Shown here: in pieces, positions 1-8,830 of the stretch
How positions within the stretch are numbered: the stretch's first letter is position 1
Layout: the number at the start of each line of letters is the position of its first letter
Assembly (NCBI GenBank): GCA_026392115.1
Contig: JAPLCQ010000088.1
Span: 1 to 55,938, forward strand
Direction of reading: 5' to 3'
Source of the DNA: Armatimonadota bacterium
GTDB taxonomy: Bacteria; Armatimonadota; Chthonomonadetes; Chthonomonadales; CAJBBX01
DNA length: 55,938 nt
Notes under the pieces: generated by a model
Told to the model about the DNA's origin: nothing
Database searches by the model: none
Seen by the model: the letters and a program-made list of their open reading frames with translations, nothing else
Made by a program: the position numbers and the translations under genes

Positions 1-80
1 AGCACCTCCGCCCACCCCTCGCCGGGGTGGATGTTGGTGCAGTAGGTCAGATCGAGCGGGGCGGCGGCTGGAACCTGCAT
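1..80 (-). CDS. eboE: EboE, metabolite traffic protein (N-terminal fragment, cut by window edge)
   Basis: Only the first 26 codons are visible, starting at the ATG whose complement is at 78-80. The peptide includes LTYCTNIHPGEGWAEV, which matches the conserved N-terminus of EboE, a TIM-barrel protein of the sugar-phosphate isomerase superfamily. The gene starts 12 bp after the eboB stop codon and is the last visible gene of the operon, in the order expected for ebo clusters. In cyanobacteria ebo genes are needed to move a scytonemin precursor to the periplasm; the cargo in this organism is unknown. The rest of the gene lies outside the window. Confidence 0.8.
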   Translation of the reverse strand, partial: MQVPAAAPLDLTYCTNIHPGEGWAEV

Positions 81-92
81 GGCGGTGACTCC

Positions 93-914
93 TCAGACGG
101 CGTGGGCGGAGACGGGCGGCTCAAACTTGGGGCACTGGCCCAGGAAGGCGATGGGGTTATCCCAGACGATCTGCCGCGCCAGGCTGTCGGCATGGCCGCG
201 CCGCCGCATCTCCATGACGAACCGCGGCACCGCGGCGGGGACGCTGTGGCCCCAGTCGCAGGCCGAATCGACGTAGACGCGGTCGGCGCCGTGCATCTCG
301 ATGATGTCCACCGCGCGGGCGACGGAGACCTTGGTCTGCGGGTAGAGCGTCAGGCCGGTCCAGAAGCCGTTGTCCAGGATCATCTCGATGGTGTGCTCTT
401 CGGCGTGGTCGATGCTCACCCGCGCCGGGTCCATGTTCGGGAACGACTGGAGCGCCTGGATGATGGCCCGGGTGCCCTTGTGCTTGTCCTCGAGGTGCGG
501 CGTGTGGATCAGGATCATCTGGTTGTGTTCCAGCGCCAGGGCCACATGGTCCTTGAAGGTCTCGATCTCGTTCCGCGTTACGCGGTTCAGGCCGATCTCG
601 CCGATGCCCAGCACGTTGGCGTGGTCGAGGTACTTGGGGATGCGCCGCACCACGGCCCGCGCCAGGTCCCGCTCCTCGCCCTCTTTTGGGTTGAGGCAGA
701 GCCATGTGTAGTGCTTGATGCCGAACCGGGCCGCGCGCTTCGGCTCGAACTCCGTAAGCTGGCGGAAGTAGTCGTCGAACCCGTCGGCGGTGCTCCGGTC
801 CCAGCCGGCCCAGAACGCCGGTTCGGTGATGGCCGCGCAACCCATGAGCGCCATCTGCGTGTAGTCGTCGGTGGTGCGCGACACCATGTGGGCGTGCATC
901 TCGATGTAGTCCAT
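93..914 (-). CDS. eboB: EboB-like TatD-family metal-dependent hydrolase
   Basis: The 273-residue protein is a TIM-barrel amidohydrolase of the TatD type. It begins with the metal-binding HxH motif (EMHAHM, residues 5-10) and continues with the expected barrel motifs: [20 protein letters not shown] and a late Asp in DSACDWG. Length and motifs fit EboB. It starts 5 bp downstream of the small gene at 920-1231 and 12 bp before eboE, so all are probably co-transcribed. The substrate is not known; in ebo clusters the protein is presumed to process or help export a small metabolite. Confidence 0.8.
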   Translation of the reverse strand: MDYIEMHAHMVSRTTDDYTQMALMGCAAITEPAFWAGWDRSTADGFDDYFRQLTEFEPKRAARFGIKHYTWLCLNPKEGEERDLARAVVRRIPKYLDHANVLGIGEIGLNRVTRNEIETFKDHVALALEHNQMILIHTPHLEDKHKGTRAIIQALQSFPNMDPARVSIDHAEEHTIEMILDNGFWTGLTLYPQTKVSVARAVDIIEMHGADRVYVDSACDWGHSVPAAVPRFVMEMRRRGHADSLARQIVWDNPIAFLGQCPKFEPPVSAHAV

Positions 915-919
915 GGCGG

Positions 920-1231
920 CTACGCTCCCTTCTCCGATGCCGGGTCCCAGGCGCCGCGGGCGGCCTTCTGGTCCAGCTTGGGCTTGGGCTCAACGGTGGG
1001 ATCGCTGAAGATCATCTGGATGCGCTGGGCGCGGCCGGCGCCGGGCTCGGCCAGTACGCCGATGGCCCGCACCAGGGCCGCCATGCGGTAGTCCGACCGC
1101 CAGTCGCCGCCGGACCTGTCCAGCCGATCCAGGAAGGCGGCCACGTCCAGGACGCGGTGCCGGTTCTCGATGAAGTACTCGTCGACGGCCTCCCGGGCCG
1201 GGAGGGGCTTGGGTCGGCTTGTTTCGCTCAT
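920..1231 (-). CDS. small conserved-looking protein inside the ebo operon
   Basis: The 103-residue soluble protein has a strong GGAGG ribosome site about 6 bp before its ATG and lies between eboD (13 bp gap) and eboB (5 bp gap), so it is a genuine operon member. The N-terminal half contains [14 protein letters not shown] and [14 protein letters not shown], predicted helical and acidic/basic amphipathic; the C-terminus is polar and probably disordered. It occupies a place in the operon but does not look like the longer repeat-containing EboA that I recall from cyanobacteria. I do not assign a function. It could be a small regulator or adaptor of the TatD-like or DHQ-synthase-like enzymes. Confidence 0.75.
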   Translation of the reverse strand: MSETSRPKPLPAREAVDEYFIENRHRVLDVAAFLDRLDRSGGDWRSDYRMAALVRAIGVLAEPGAGRAQRIQMIFSDPTVEPKPKLDQKAARGAWDPASEKGA

Positions 1232-1244
1232 GCGGGCCTCCTTG

Positions 1245-2407
<1,163 letters not shown>

Positions 2408-2411
<4 letters not shown>

Positions 2412-3313
2412 GTCACCGAGAAGACCCGCGCCAGGGAACGGGCCAGAGGCGCGGCCGCGAGAATCGCCGCTCCAGTGTATACGCCGCCGAAACCCGCGGC
2501 GACGGCGGCGTCGAGGGCGATGAGCGAAAGCACGCCAGCGCGCACCGCGGCCGCGGCCAACGCCGGAGACGGCGACGCGGCGCACCGAAGGTAGGCGGGC
2601 GCCACCAGGCCGAGGGGCAGCGCGGCGAAGAGGCCGCTCCAGATCGCCGAGCCGCCGAGGGCGAAGGCCAGGCACGGTAGGCCGACGACGGACGCCCCGA
2701 GCAGGGCCAGCGCCGCGACGGCGGGCGTGCGGCGGGCGCCCTGGACCTCGCCCAGGCTCACGACGGTCACGGCCGCGATGTAGAGCATGGGAACCACGGC
2801 CACAGGCCACCGCTGTTGCAGCAGCAACGGCGACGCGCTCAGCCCCAACAGGAGGTTGAGGCCCCTGCACGAGGCCATCACCGCGGGCCCGGCCACGGGG
2901 CGCCCCTTGGCCCACGCGTCATACATGATGATGCAGGCCGCCAGCGCCGAAGCCGCCAGTCCGCTCGTGGGCGACGCGGCCAGCGCCAGGGCCACGCCCG
3001 CGGCCAGGCATCCGAAGGCCAGCGTTGCCGCCCGCGGCCGGGTGACGCGCCCGCTTGGGATGGGACGCTCGGGACGCTCGACCGCATCCAGTTCGGCGTC
3101 GCAGACGTCGTTGAGGGCCACGCCGCCGGCGTAGAGCAGGACCCCTGCCGGAGCGAGCAGAGCCAGCCGGCTCCAGTCGGGCAGCCCGGCCACGGCGAAG
3201 CCCGCCACCACGTCGGCCGCGGCGGTCACCAGGTTCGGGGGCCGCAAGAGCCGCAGCCACGCCGGAGGTGTCGGGCGCGAACGGGCGCCGGGCGCGCAAG
3301 AGGGTGTTTCCAT
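2408..3313 (-). CDS. eboC: EboC, UbiA-family membrane prenyltransferase
   Basis: The protein of about 301 residues is a polytopic membrane enzyme of the UbiA superfamily. The first Asp-rich motif is clear in ALNDVCDAELDAVERPERP, followed by IPSGRV; the matching second motif is weak. Several hydrophobic segments rich in Ala/Leu/Gly follow. The start at 3313 (METPSC...) is preferred over the upstream in-frame start because the extra residues are low-complexity and unlike the family. It is the first gene of the ebo operon and diverges from the GH172 gene across about 100 bp. In ebo clusters this protein is thought to take part in forming or anchoring the trafficked metabolite. Confidence 0.8.
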
Positions 3314-3415
3314 GGGCGGCGTGAGTGTACCTGCTGTCCCGAGCAGGAGCGAGGCGCCTTGGTATCGAAACATGGGTCCGGCGCGGCGAACGCGCACCCT
3401 TTGGAGGCTTGCCCT

Positions 3416-4507
3416 ATGTCAATCGGATGCACCACGCTCAAGTCGCTCGTTCGGCCCAGAGCCGCCCGCACCTGCCGCATCTCCAGCTACGACAAGACGG
3501 GCGGTAATGCCGACGCCTGGCCCATCCCGGTGGGCGAGACCGCCACGCTGGCCGACATCCCCGGCGCCGGCTGCATAACCCACATCTGGTTCACCATCGC
3601 CTCGCCCGACCGCTACTACCTGCGCCACCTCATGCTCCGCGTCTACTGGGACGGCGAGGAGACGCCCTCGGTGGAGTGTCCGGTGGGCGACTTCTTCAAC
3701 ATCGGCCACGGCCTGGCGGCCTCCAACGCGGCCATTCCGCTGGCCACCGTCGCCCCGGACGACCAGGAGTGCAAGCTGGGCGGCAACATGGCCATGAACT
3801 GCTACTGGCAGATGCCCTTCGCCGCCGGAGCCCGCGTCACCATCACCAACGAGGGCACGGAACCCGTTGGCTCGTTCTACTTCTACATCGACCATGAGCG
3901 CTTCGATGCGCTGGACCCCGAGGTGCTCCGCTTCCACGCCCAGTGGCGCCGCGAGAACCCGACCGTGGGAACCGAGGGCGACCTCTCGGCGCAGGGCGTC
4001 AACTACTGGACCCGCCTGGCCAAGCCGAACCTGGACGGCAAGGAGAACTACGTCATCCTCGAGGCCCAGGGCGCAGGCCACTTCGTGGGATGCAACGTCA
4101 GCGTCGACAACATCGACCCGACGCCCGACGGCCTCACCTGGTGGGGCGAGGGCGACGATATGTTCAACATCGACGGCGAAGAGATGCCCTCCATGACCGG
4201 CACCGGCTCCGAGGACTACTTCTGCCACGCCTGGGGAATGCATCCCAAGGGCTACCCCTACGCGGGCACGTCGGTACACGAGCACAACGCCAAGTTCCCC
4301 GGTCGCCACAAGTGCACCAGCTACCGGTTCCACATCGAGGACCCGGTCCACTTCAAGCAGTCGCTTCGGGTCTCCATCGAGCACGGCCACGCCAACCTGC
4401 AGAACAACGACTACAGCTCGGTGGCCTACTGGTACCAGACCGAGCCGCACGCGCCCTTCCCGGAGCTGCCCGACGCCATCGCGCGCCGGCCGCGCCCCGA
4501 CCGATAG
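3416..4507 (+). CDS. DUF2961 / GH172-family glycosidase
   Basis: The 363-residue protein matches DUF2961, now glycoside hydrolase family GH172, a double jelly-roll family acting on alpha-D-fructofuranosides and D-arabinofuranosides. Hallmarks are the N-terminal GAGCITHIWFT, LRVYWDGEETPSVECPVGDFF, and MTGTGSEDYF near residue 260-270, whose Glu lies in the family's catalytic region. Length is close to characterised members. A TTGGAGG ribosome site precedes the ATG at 3416. There is no signal peptide, so action in the cytoplasm is likely. It is followed by a GH43-like gene on the same strand, suggesting joint use of a furanoside-containing glycan. Confidence 0.88.
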   Translation: MSIGCTTLKSLVRPRAARTCRISSYDKTGGNADAWPIPVGETATLADIPGAGCITHIWFTIASPDRYYLRHLMLRVYWDGEETPSVECPVGDFFNIGHGLAASNAAIPLATVAPDDQECKLGGNMAMNCYWQMPFAAGARVTITNEGTEPVGSFYFYIDHERFDALDPEVLRFHAQWRRENPTVGTEGDLSAQGVNYWTRLAKPNLDGKENYVILEAQGAGHFVGCNVSVDNIDPTPDGLTWWGEGDDMFNIDGEEMPSMTGTGSEDYFCHAWGMHPKGYPYAGTSVHEHNAKFPGRHKCTSYRFHIEDPVHFKQSLRVSIEHGHANLQNNDYSSVAYWYQTEPHAPFPELPDAIARRPRPDR

Positions 4508-4565
4508 GCCGATGACCCGGCGGGCGTCGCATCCCGGCGCCCGGCCCCGCCTACAGGAGGCCGCC

Positions 4566-5507
4566 ATGAGCCCGATCCTGCTCGCAACCCTCTGCCTCGC
4601 CTGGGCCGCAGCCGCAACCCCGGCCAGGCAGAAGGCGCTCGTCTTCACCTCGTTCCGGGGCAACGGCGAGGACGGCCTCCACCTGGCGTTCAGCCGCGAC
4701 GGCCTCGCGTGGGAGGCGCTCAACGGCGACCGGCCCCTGCTGGCGCCCACGGCCGGAGGCAAGCTCATGCGCGACCCGCAGATCGCCCGAGGCCCCGACG
4801 GCCTATATCATATGGTATGGACCACGGCGTGGGAGAAGCAGGGCGTGGGCTACGCCTCCTCCAGGGACCTGATCCACTGGTCCGAGCAGCGCCTGATCAC
4901 GGTGATGGACGCCGAGCCGGGCTGCCGAAACGTCTGGGCCCCGGAGCTGGTCTACGACCCGGCCGTCAAGCGCTGGCTCATCTACTGGTCCAGCACCATC
5001 CCGGGCCGTTTCCCCGAGACCGAGAGGGCCGGCGACGACGGCTACAACCACCGCATCTATGGCTGCGAGACGGCCGACTTCGCCACGTTCACGCCCACGC
5101 GGCTCCTCTTCGATCCCGGCTTCAACTGCATCGACGCCACCATCGTGCGCGACGGCGGGCGGTGGCTCATGTTCCTCAAGGACGAGACGCGCAACCCGCC
5201 CGCCAAGCGCCTCCACTGGACCAGCGCGCCCCGCGCGGCGGGACCCTACAGCCGCACCCTCTCGCCCGCCATCACCGGCGACTACTGGGCCGAGGGCCCC
5301 ACGGCCATGAAGCTCGACGGCCGGTGGCGCGTCTACTTCGACCGGTACATGGACGGCCGCTACGGCATGGTCTCCTCGAACGACCTGAAGCAGTGGCGGG
5401 AGGCCCCCGCCGAGTCCGTCCGCTTCCCCGCCGGCATGCGCCACGGAAGCATCCTGGCGGTGCCCGAAGCCGTGCTGCAAGGGCTGATCGGGCTGGGTGG
5501 CGGGTAG
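4566..5507 (+). CDS. GH43-like five-bladed beta-propeller glycosidase, secreted
   Basis: The 313-residue protein has a short signal peptide (ILLATLCLAWAAAATPA) and repeated propeller blades of the GH43/GH32 clan: LHLAFSRDGLAWE, RDPQIARGPDGLYHMVWT, VGYASSRDLIHWSEQ, VWAPELVYDP and YWAEGPTAMK. An Asp in RDPQI, a Glu in the APEL strand and the Glu of AEGPT fit the usual Asp/Asp/Glu-type active site, though exact roles are inferred. An AGGAGG site directly precedes the ATG at 4566. It lies 58 bp after the GH172 gene and probably shares its transcript. Substrate (arabinan, xylan, fructan or other furanosides) cannot be decided. Confidence 0.82.
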   Translation: MSPILLATLCLAWAAAATPARQKALVFTSFRGNGEDGLHLAFSRDGLAWEALNGDRPLLAPTAGGKLMRDPQIARGPDGLYHMVWTTAWEKQGVGYASSRDLIHWSEQRLITVMDAEPGCRNVWAPELVYDPAVKRWLIYWSSTIPGRFPETERAGDDGYNHRIYGCETADFATFTPTRLLFDPGFNCIDATIVRDGGRWLMFLKDETRNPPAKRLHWTSAPRAAGPYSRTLSPAITGDYWAEGPTAMKLDGRWRVYFDRYMDGRYGMVSSNDLKQWREAPAESVRFPAGMRHGSILAVPEAVLQGLIGLGGG

Positions 5508-5629
5508 GGGGCTGCCGCCCCTGATGGCTCGGGCCTCCGCGCCCGAGTCCGCAGGTGCAGCGTCTCACGTCGGGGGAATCCGTTCGCTTCGCGGCAGGAT
5601 GACGGCACGGGCGGCGCCCCGCGCCGGCT

Positions 5630-8581
5630 TCACGCGACGCCGGACGCCTGCGCCGCCAGCTCCAGCGCCTCCTCGCTCGTCATGCCGCGGCCGCGGCACG
5701 CTGCGAGCTCATAGGCTTCGGGGTCGAGGTCGGCTTGCAGCTTGGCCGCCAGCGCAGCCGGCCCCTGCATTTCCACCGCCGACCGGGGCAAGAGATACGG
5801 CCCCTCGCGCAGCTTGGCGGCGTGGCACAGGAGGGCGGCCGCGGACTCGGTCTCGCCGTCGTCGTCGGCGACCTGGGCCATGGCCTCCAGGCACGAGGCG
5901 TACACGATCGTATGGCCCCCGGCGCGCACGAGGCCCAGCATGGCCAGGGCGCGCCGGCGCGCCTCGTCGGGCAGGCCGCCGTCCCTGGCGATGGCGCCCA
6001 GCGCCCAAAGGCAGCGCGCCTCGCGGTAGGTGTCGCTCAGGTCGCGGCAGTAGGTCAGGCTCTCTTCGAGCTTGGCGCGCGCCCCTTCCAGATCGCCGGA
6101 CCGCCAACAGAGCAGCCCCAGGTCGTGCAGGAGATGCGCCATATACCTCTTGTTGCCCAGCCGCCGGGCGATGTCCAACGCCCGGCGCTGTGCCTCGGCG
6201 GCCTCGGCGGGCCGGCCCTCCTCCTCGGCGCCGAGGGCCAACCCAAGCAGCGCGGCAAGGGCGACCTCGTCGGCGCCGCTGGCGCGCGCTGCCGCCAGAG
6301 CCTCCTCGAAGGTGAGGCGAGCGGCGTGATGGTCGCCCTGGTGGTGATGGATGACGCCCAGCGAGCTCAGCGCCTGCAACTCCCCCTGTCCGTCGCCCAG
6401 TTCGCGGTAGATGGCAAGGCTCTCGCGGCCGCACGCCGCGGCGTCGGGCTGCCCGCGGTCGGTGCCCAGGTTGAGGCCGAGCCCCTGGAGGGCGGCGGCG
6501 TAGGCGGCGGTCCGGCTGCCTGCGCCTGCGAGCCGGGCGGCGGTGAGCCACTTGCGGGCCTCCTCGCGGCGCCCCACGCTGCCCCAGTAGGGCCAAAGGC
6601 CGGCGGCGAGCCGCACGCCGGATGCCGTGTCCTCGGCGGATCGCCCGGGTTCGAGAAGGCACCACTGGAGCGCGGCGGCGCAGTTAGCCAGGTCGGGCTC
6701 CAGCGCGGTGGGCCAGCCCTCCACCGTGTCTGCCGAGGCCTGCACCACCACCCGCTCCGCCATCTCAGCGAACCAGAGGGCGTGGCGGCCGCGTAGCCCG
6801 TCGGCCGCCTCCGGCTCAAGGAGACTGGCGGCGTGGGTCCGCAGAGTCTCCAGCATACCGAAGCGCATGCGGCCGCGAGTTTCGACCGAGGTGATGAGCG
6901 AGTGGTTGTGCAGCGCCCGCAGGGCGTGTGGCGAGGCGCCGCAGACGCCCGCCGCCGCCTCGGCGCGCCAGCCGCCCCTGAAGACGGAGAGCTCCGCGAA
7001 GAGCCGCCGCTCATCTTCATCCAGCAGGCGCAGGCTCCAGTCCGTGGCAGACTGGAGCGAGGCCACCCGCGCGGGCGCAGCCGCGGAAGGATCGGCCAGG
7101 AGGGCCGGCAGACTCTCCACGCGAGCGAGAATCTCTTCGGGGGTGTAGACGCCCGACCAGCCGGCGACGATCTCGATGGCCAGCGGCAGGCCGTCCAGCC
7201 GGGCGCACAGGTCGGCCACGGCCCGCGCGTTCCGGTCGGTCACCTCGAAGTCCGGGCGGTGGGCCTGGATGCGGTCGGCGAGCATCTGGACGCCGGCGAA
7301 CCGCACCGCCTGCTCGGCGACCGCAGCACCCGCGGGGCTCTCCAGCGGCGCGACCCGCAGCACCCGCTCGCCTGCGAGGCCGACAGGCCGGCGCGAGGTG
7401 GCCAGCACGGTCAGACCCCTACAGGAGGGCAGCAGGCGCGCCAGCATCCGGGCGGCGTCGTCCGCCACATGCTCCAGGTTGTCCAGCACCAGCAGGCAGC
7501 CCGCGCCGTCGGAGCAACCCTTGCTGAGCGCGACCGATAGGCCGGCGACGGAGCCGGCGGGAAGGCCAAGGGTGCGCCCCACCGCCGAGGCCACTCCTCC
7601 GGGGCCGGGCAGGTCGGCCAGCGGCACGAAGCGGACGGCGCCTTCGTAGGCGGCGCCCAAACGGGTTACTGCCTCGATGGCGAGGCGGGTCTTGCCGGAG
7701 CCGCCCGGCCCCGTGAGCGTGAGTAGGCGGACGCGCTCCTCACCGGGCGCCAGCAGCGCCGCGATCCGGCCCAGCTCGGCCGACCTGCCGAAGAAGCGGC
7801 CCATGGGCGCGGGCACGGGACCATCCAGTGGCGGGCGTCGGCGCGTCGGTGCGTCGGCGGCTTCGATGGCCTCATCGGGCGGCTCGGAGCCCATCTCCTC
7901 GCGCCAGAGCTTTGCCATGGCCGCCAGGCGCCGGCGGGCGGCCGCGTGGTCGCCGCGCCGCGCCGCGCACCGTATGACCGTGATGTGGGCGGTCTGGTTC
8001 AGCGGGTCGATGGCGATGGCCCGAGCGGCATGCTCGCCGGCGGCGGCATAGTCGCGGGTAGCTTCGGCGGCCACGGCCAGGTTGCGCAGCGCCTCGATCA
8101 CCCGCTCGCGCAGGCGCCGGCGCTCAACGGCGAACCAGTCGCCGTCCAGGTCGGGCAGCAGTTCGCCGGTATAGAGGGCCGCCGCGCGGGCCAGCGCATG
8201 GACCGCCGCTTCGCCCTCCAGGCCGGCGGCGGCGTCCATGGCGGCGTCGAACTGCGCTACGTCGGTGATGACGGCGGTGGGGTTCAGGCCGACGTGGTCG
8301 CGGCCGGTCTTGAGTACGCTGCCCGGCGCGATACCTGCCGGTTCAAGGATTCTCCGAAGGCGCAGCAGCACCTGACGCAGGTGCGTCCGGCCCTCGTCAC
8401 GATCCAGGTCGGGGTAGAGCAGGTCGGCGAGCTCTTCGCGGGAGATGCGTGGTCGGTCGGGGTAGGCCAGGCGCGCCACGAGGCCGGCCGTGCGGCGAGT
8501 AGGGTGGACGACCGCGCCGCCATCCCATGGATGGAGGGCGAGCCCCCCCAAGAGCTGAACTCTCCAAACGCCCTGTGCCAC
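5630..8581 (-). CDS. BTAD/SARP-type transcriptional regulator with NTPase and TPR domains
   Basis: This 983-residue protein has the AfsR-like layout. Residues about 1-100 form an OmpR-type winged helix (LLGGLALHPWDGG, RTHLRQVLLRLRRIL); about 105-250 is the BTAD helical domain. The NTPase follows, with Walker A GPGGSGKTRLA and Walker B LLVLDNLEHV, and the C-terminal third consists of TPR-like repeats. The start is GTG at 8581, preceded by GGGAGTGG. It diverges from the SBBP gene at 8831 across 249 bp, so it is a plausible local regulator of that gene. Such proteins usually couple nucleotide-dependent self-assembly to activation; the signal here is unknown. Confidence 0.88.
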   Translation of the reverse strand: MAQGVWRVQLLGGLALHPWDGGAVVHPTRRTAGLVARLAYPDRPRISREELADLLYPDLDRDEGRTHLRQVLLRLRRILEPAGIAPGSVLKTGRDHVGLNPTAVITDVAQFDAAMDAAAGLEGEAAVHALARAAALYTGELLPDLDGDWFAVERRRLRERVIEALRNLAVAAEATRDYAAAGEHAARAIAIDPLNQTAHITVIRCAARRGDHAAARRRLAAMAKLWREEMGSEPPDEAIEAADAPTRRRPPLDGPVPAPMGRFFGRSAELGRIAALLAPGEERVRLLTLTGPGGSGKTRLAIEAVTRLGAAYEGAVRFVPLADLPGPGGVASAVGRTLGLPAGSVAGLSVALSKGCSDGAGCLLVLDNLEHVADDAARMLARLLPSCRGLTVLATSRRPVGLAGERVLRVAPLESPAGAAVAEQAVRFAGVQMLADRIQAHRPDFEVTDRNARAVADLCARLDGLPLAIEIVAGWSGVYTPEEILARVESLPALLADPSAAAPARVASLQSATDWSLRLLDEDERRLFAELSVFRGGWRAEAAAGVCGASPHALRALHNHSLITSVETRGRMRFGMLETLRTHAASLLEPEAADGLRGRHALWFAEMAERVVVQASADTVEGWPTALEPDLANCAAALQWCLLEPGRSAEDTASGVRLAAGLWPYWGSVGRREEARKWLTAARLAGAGSRTAAYAAALQGLGLNLGTDRGQPDAAACGRESLAIYRELGDGQGELQALSSLGVIHHHQGDHHAARLTFEEALAAARASGADEVALAALLGLALGAEEEGRPAEAAEAQRRALDIARRLGNKRYMAHLLHDLGLLCWRSGDLEGARAKLEESLTYCRDLSDTYREARCLWALGAIARDGGLPDEARRRALAMLGLVRAGGHTIVYASCLEAMAQVADDDGETESAAALLCHAAKLREGPYLLPRSAVEMQGPAALAAKLQADLDPEAYELAACRGRGMTSEEALELAAQASGVA

Positions 8582-8725
8582 GAAACCACTCCCGACGCAT
8601 GGCCCAAGCGCCCTTCAGCGGAATCGATATTGGTGGCGCGCGCCTCTAGGATAGCATCTGCCGGGCGGCGATTTTCCAAGATTGAGGCCCGCCGGTGGCC
8701 CGATGACGCGATTCGGGCCGGATTC

Positions 8726-8736
8726 GTAACGGTTAC
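8726..8736. promoter_or_regulatory. short palindrome in divergent promoter region
   Basis: GTAAC-G-GTTAC is a 5-1-5 inverted repeat, followed by a partial direct repeat (ACGGT). It lies between the divergently oriented BTAD regulator and SBBP protein 1, about 95 bp before the SBBP start. Position suggests an operator, but no binding data exist and short palindromes also occur by chance. Confidence 0.3.
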
Positions 8737-8830
8737 ACAACGGTGCGTCCGTACACTGGCGCATGTCGGAGGGGTATCCGTCAAGGAGCCATGGCCCTCC
8801 GCCAATACCATAGAGAGGACCCAAGCACAC

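Noticed and set aside
157-993. Long ORFs overlapping the ebo genes on other frames and strand
   Set aside because: They are Arg/Pro/Gly-rich shadows with no family motifs; the eboB and small-gene frames carry recognisable motifs and ribosome sites.
920-1231. Calling the small operon gene eboA
   Set aside because: Length (103 residues) and sequence do not match the EboA I know; position alone is not enough.
2816-3415. In-frame upstream extension of the GH172 gene
   Set aside because: The extension crosses the antisense of eboC and is low-complexity; TTGGAGG places the start at 3416.
7946-8830. Upstream extension of SBBP protein 1
   Set aside because: It overlaps the BTAD gene in antisense; the signal peptide begins at 8831.
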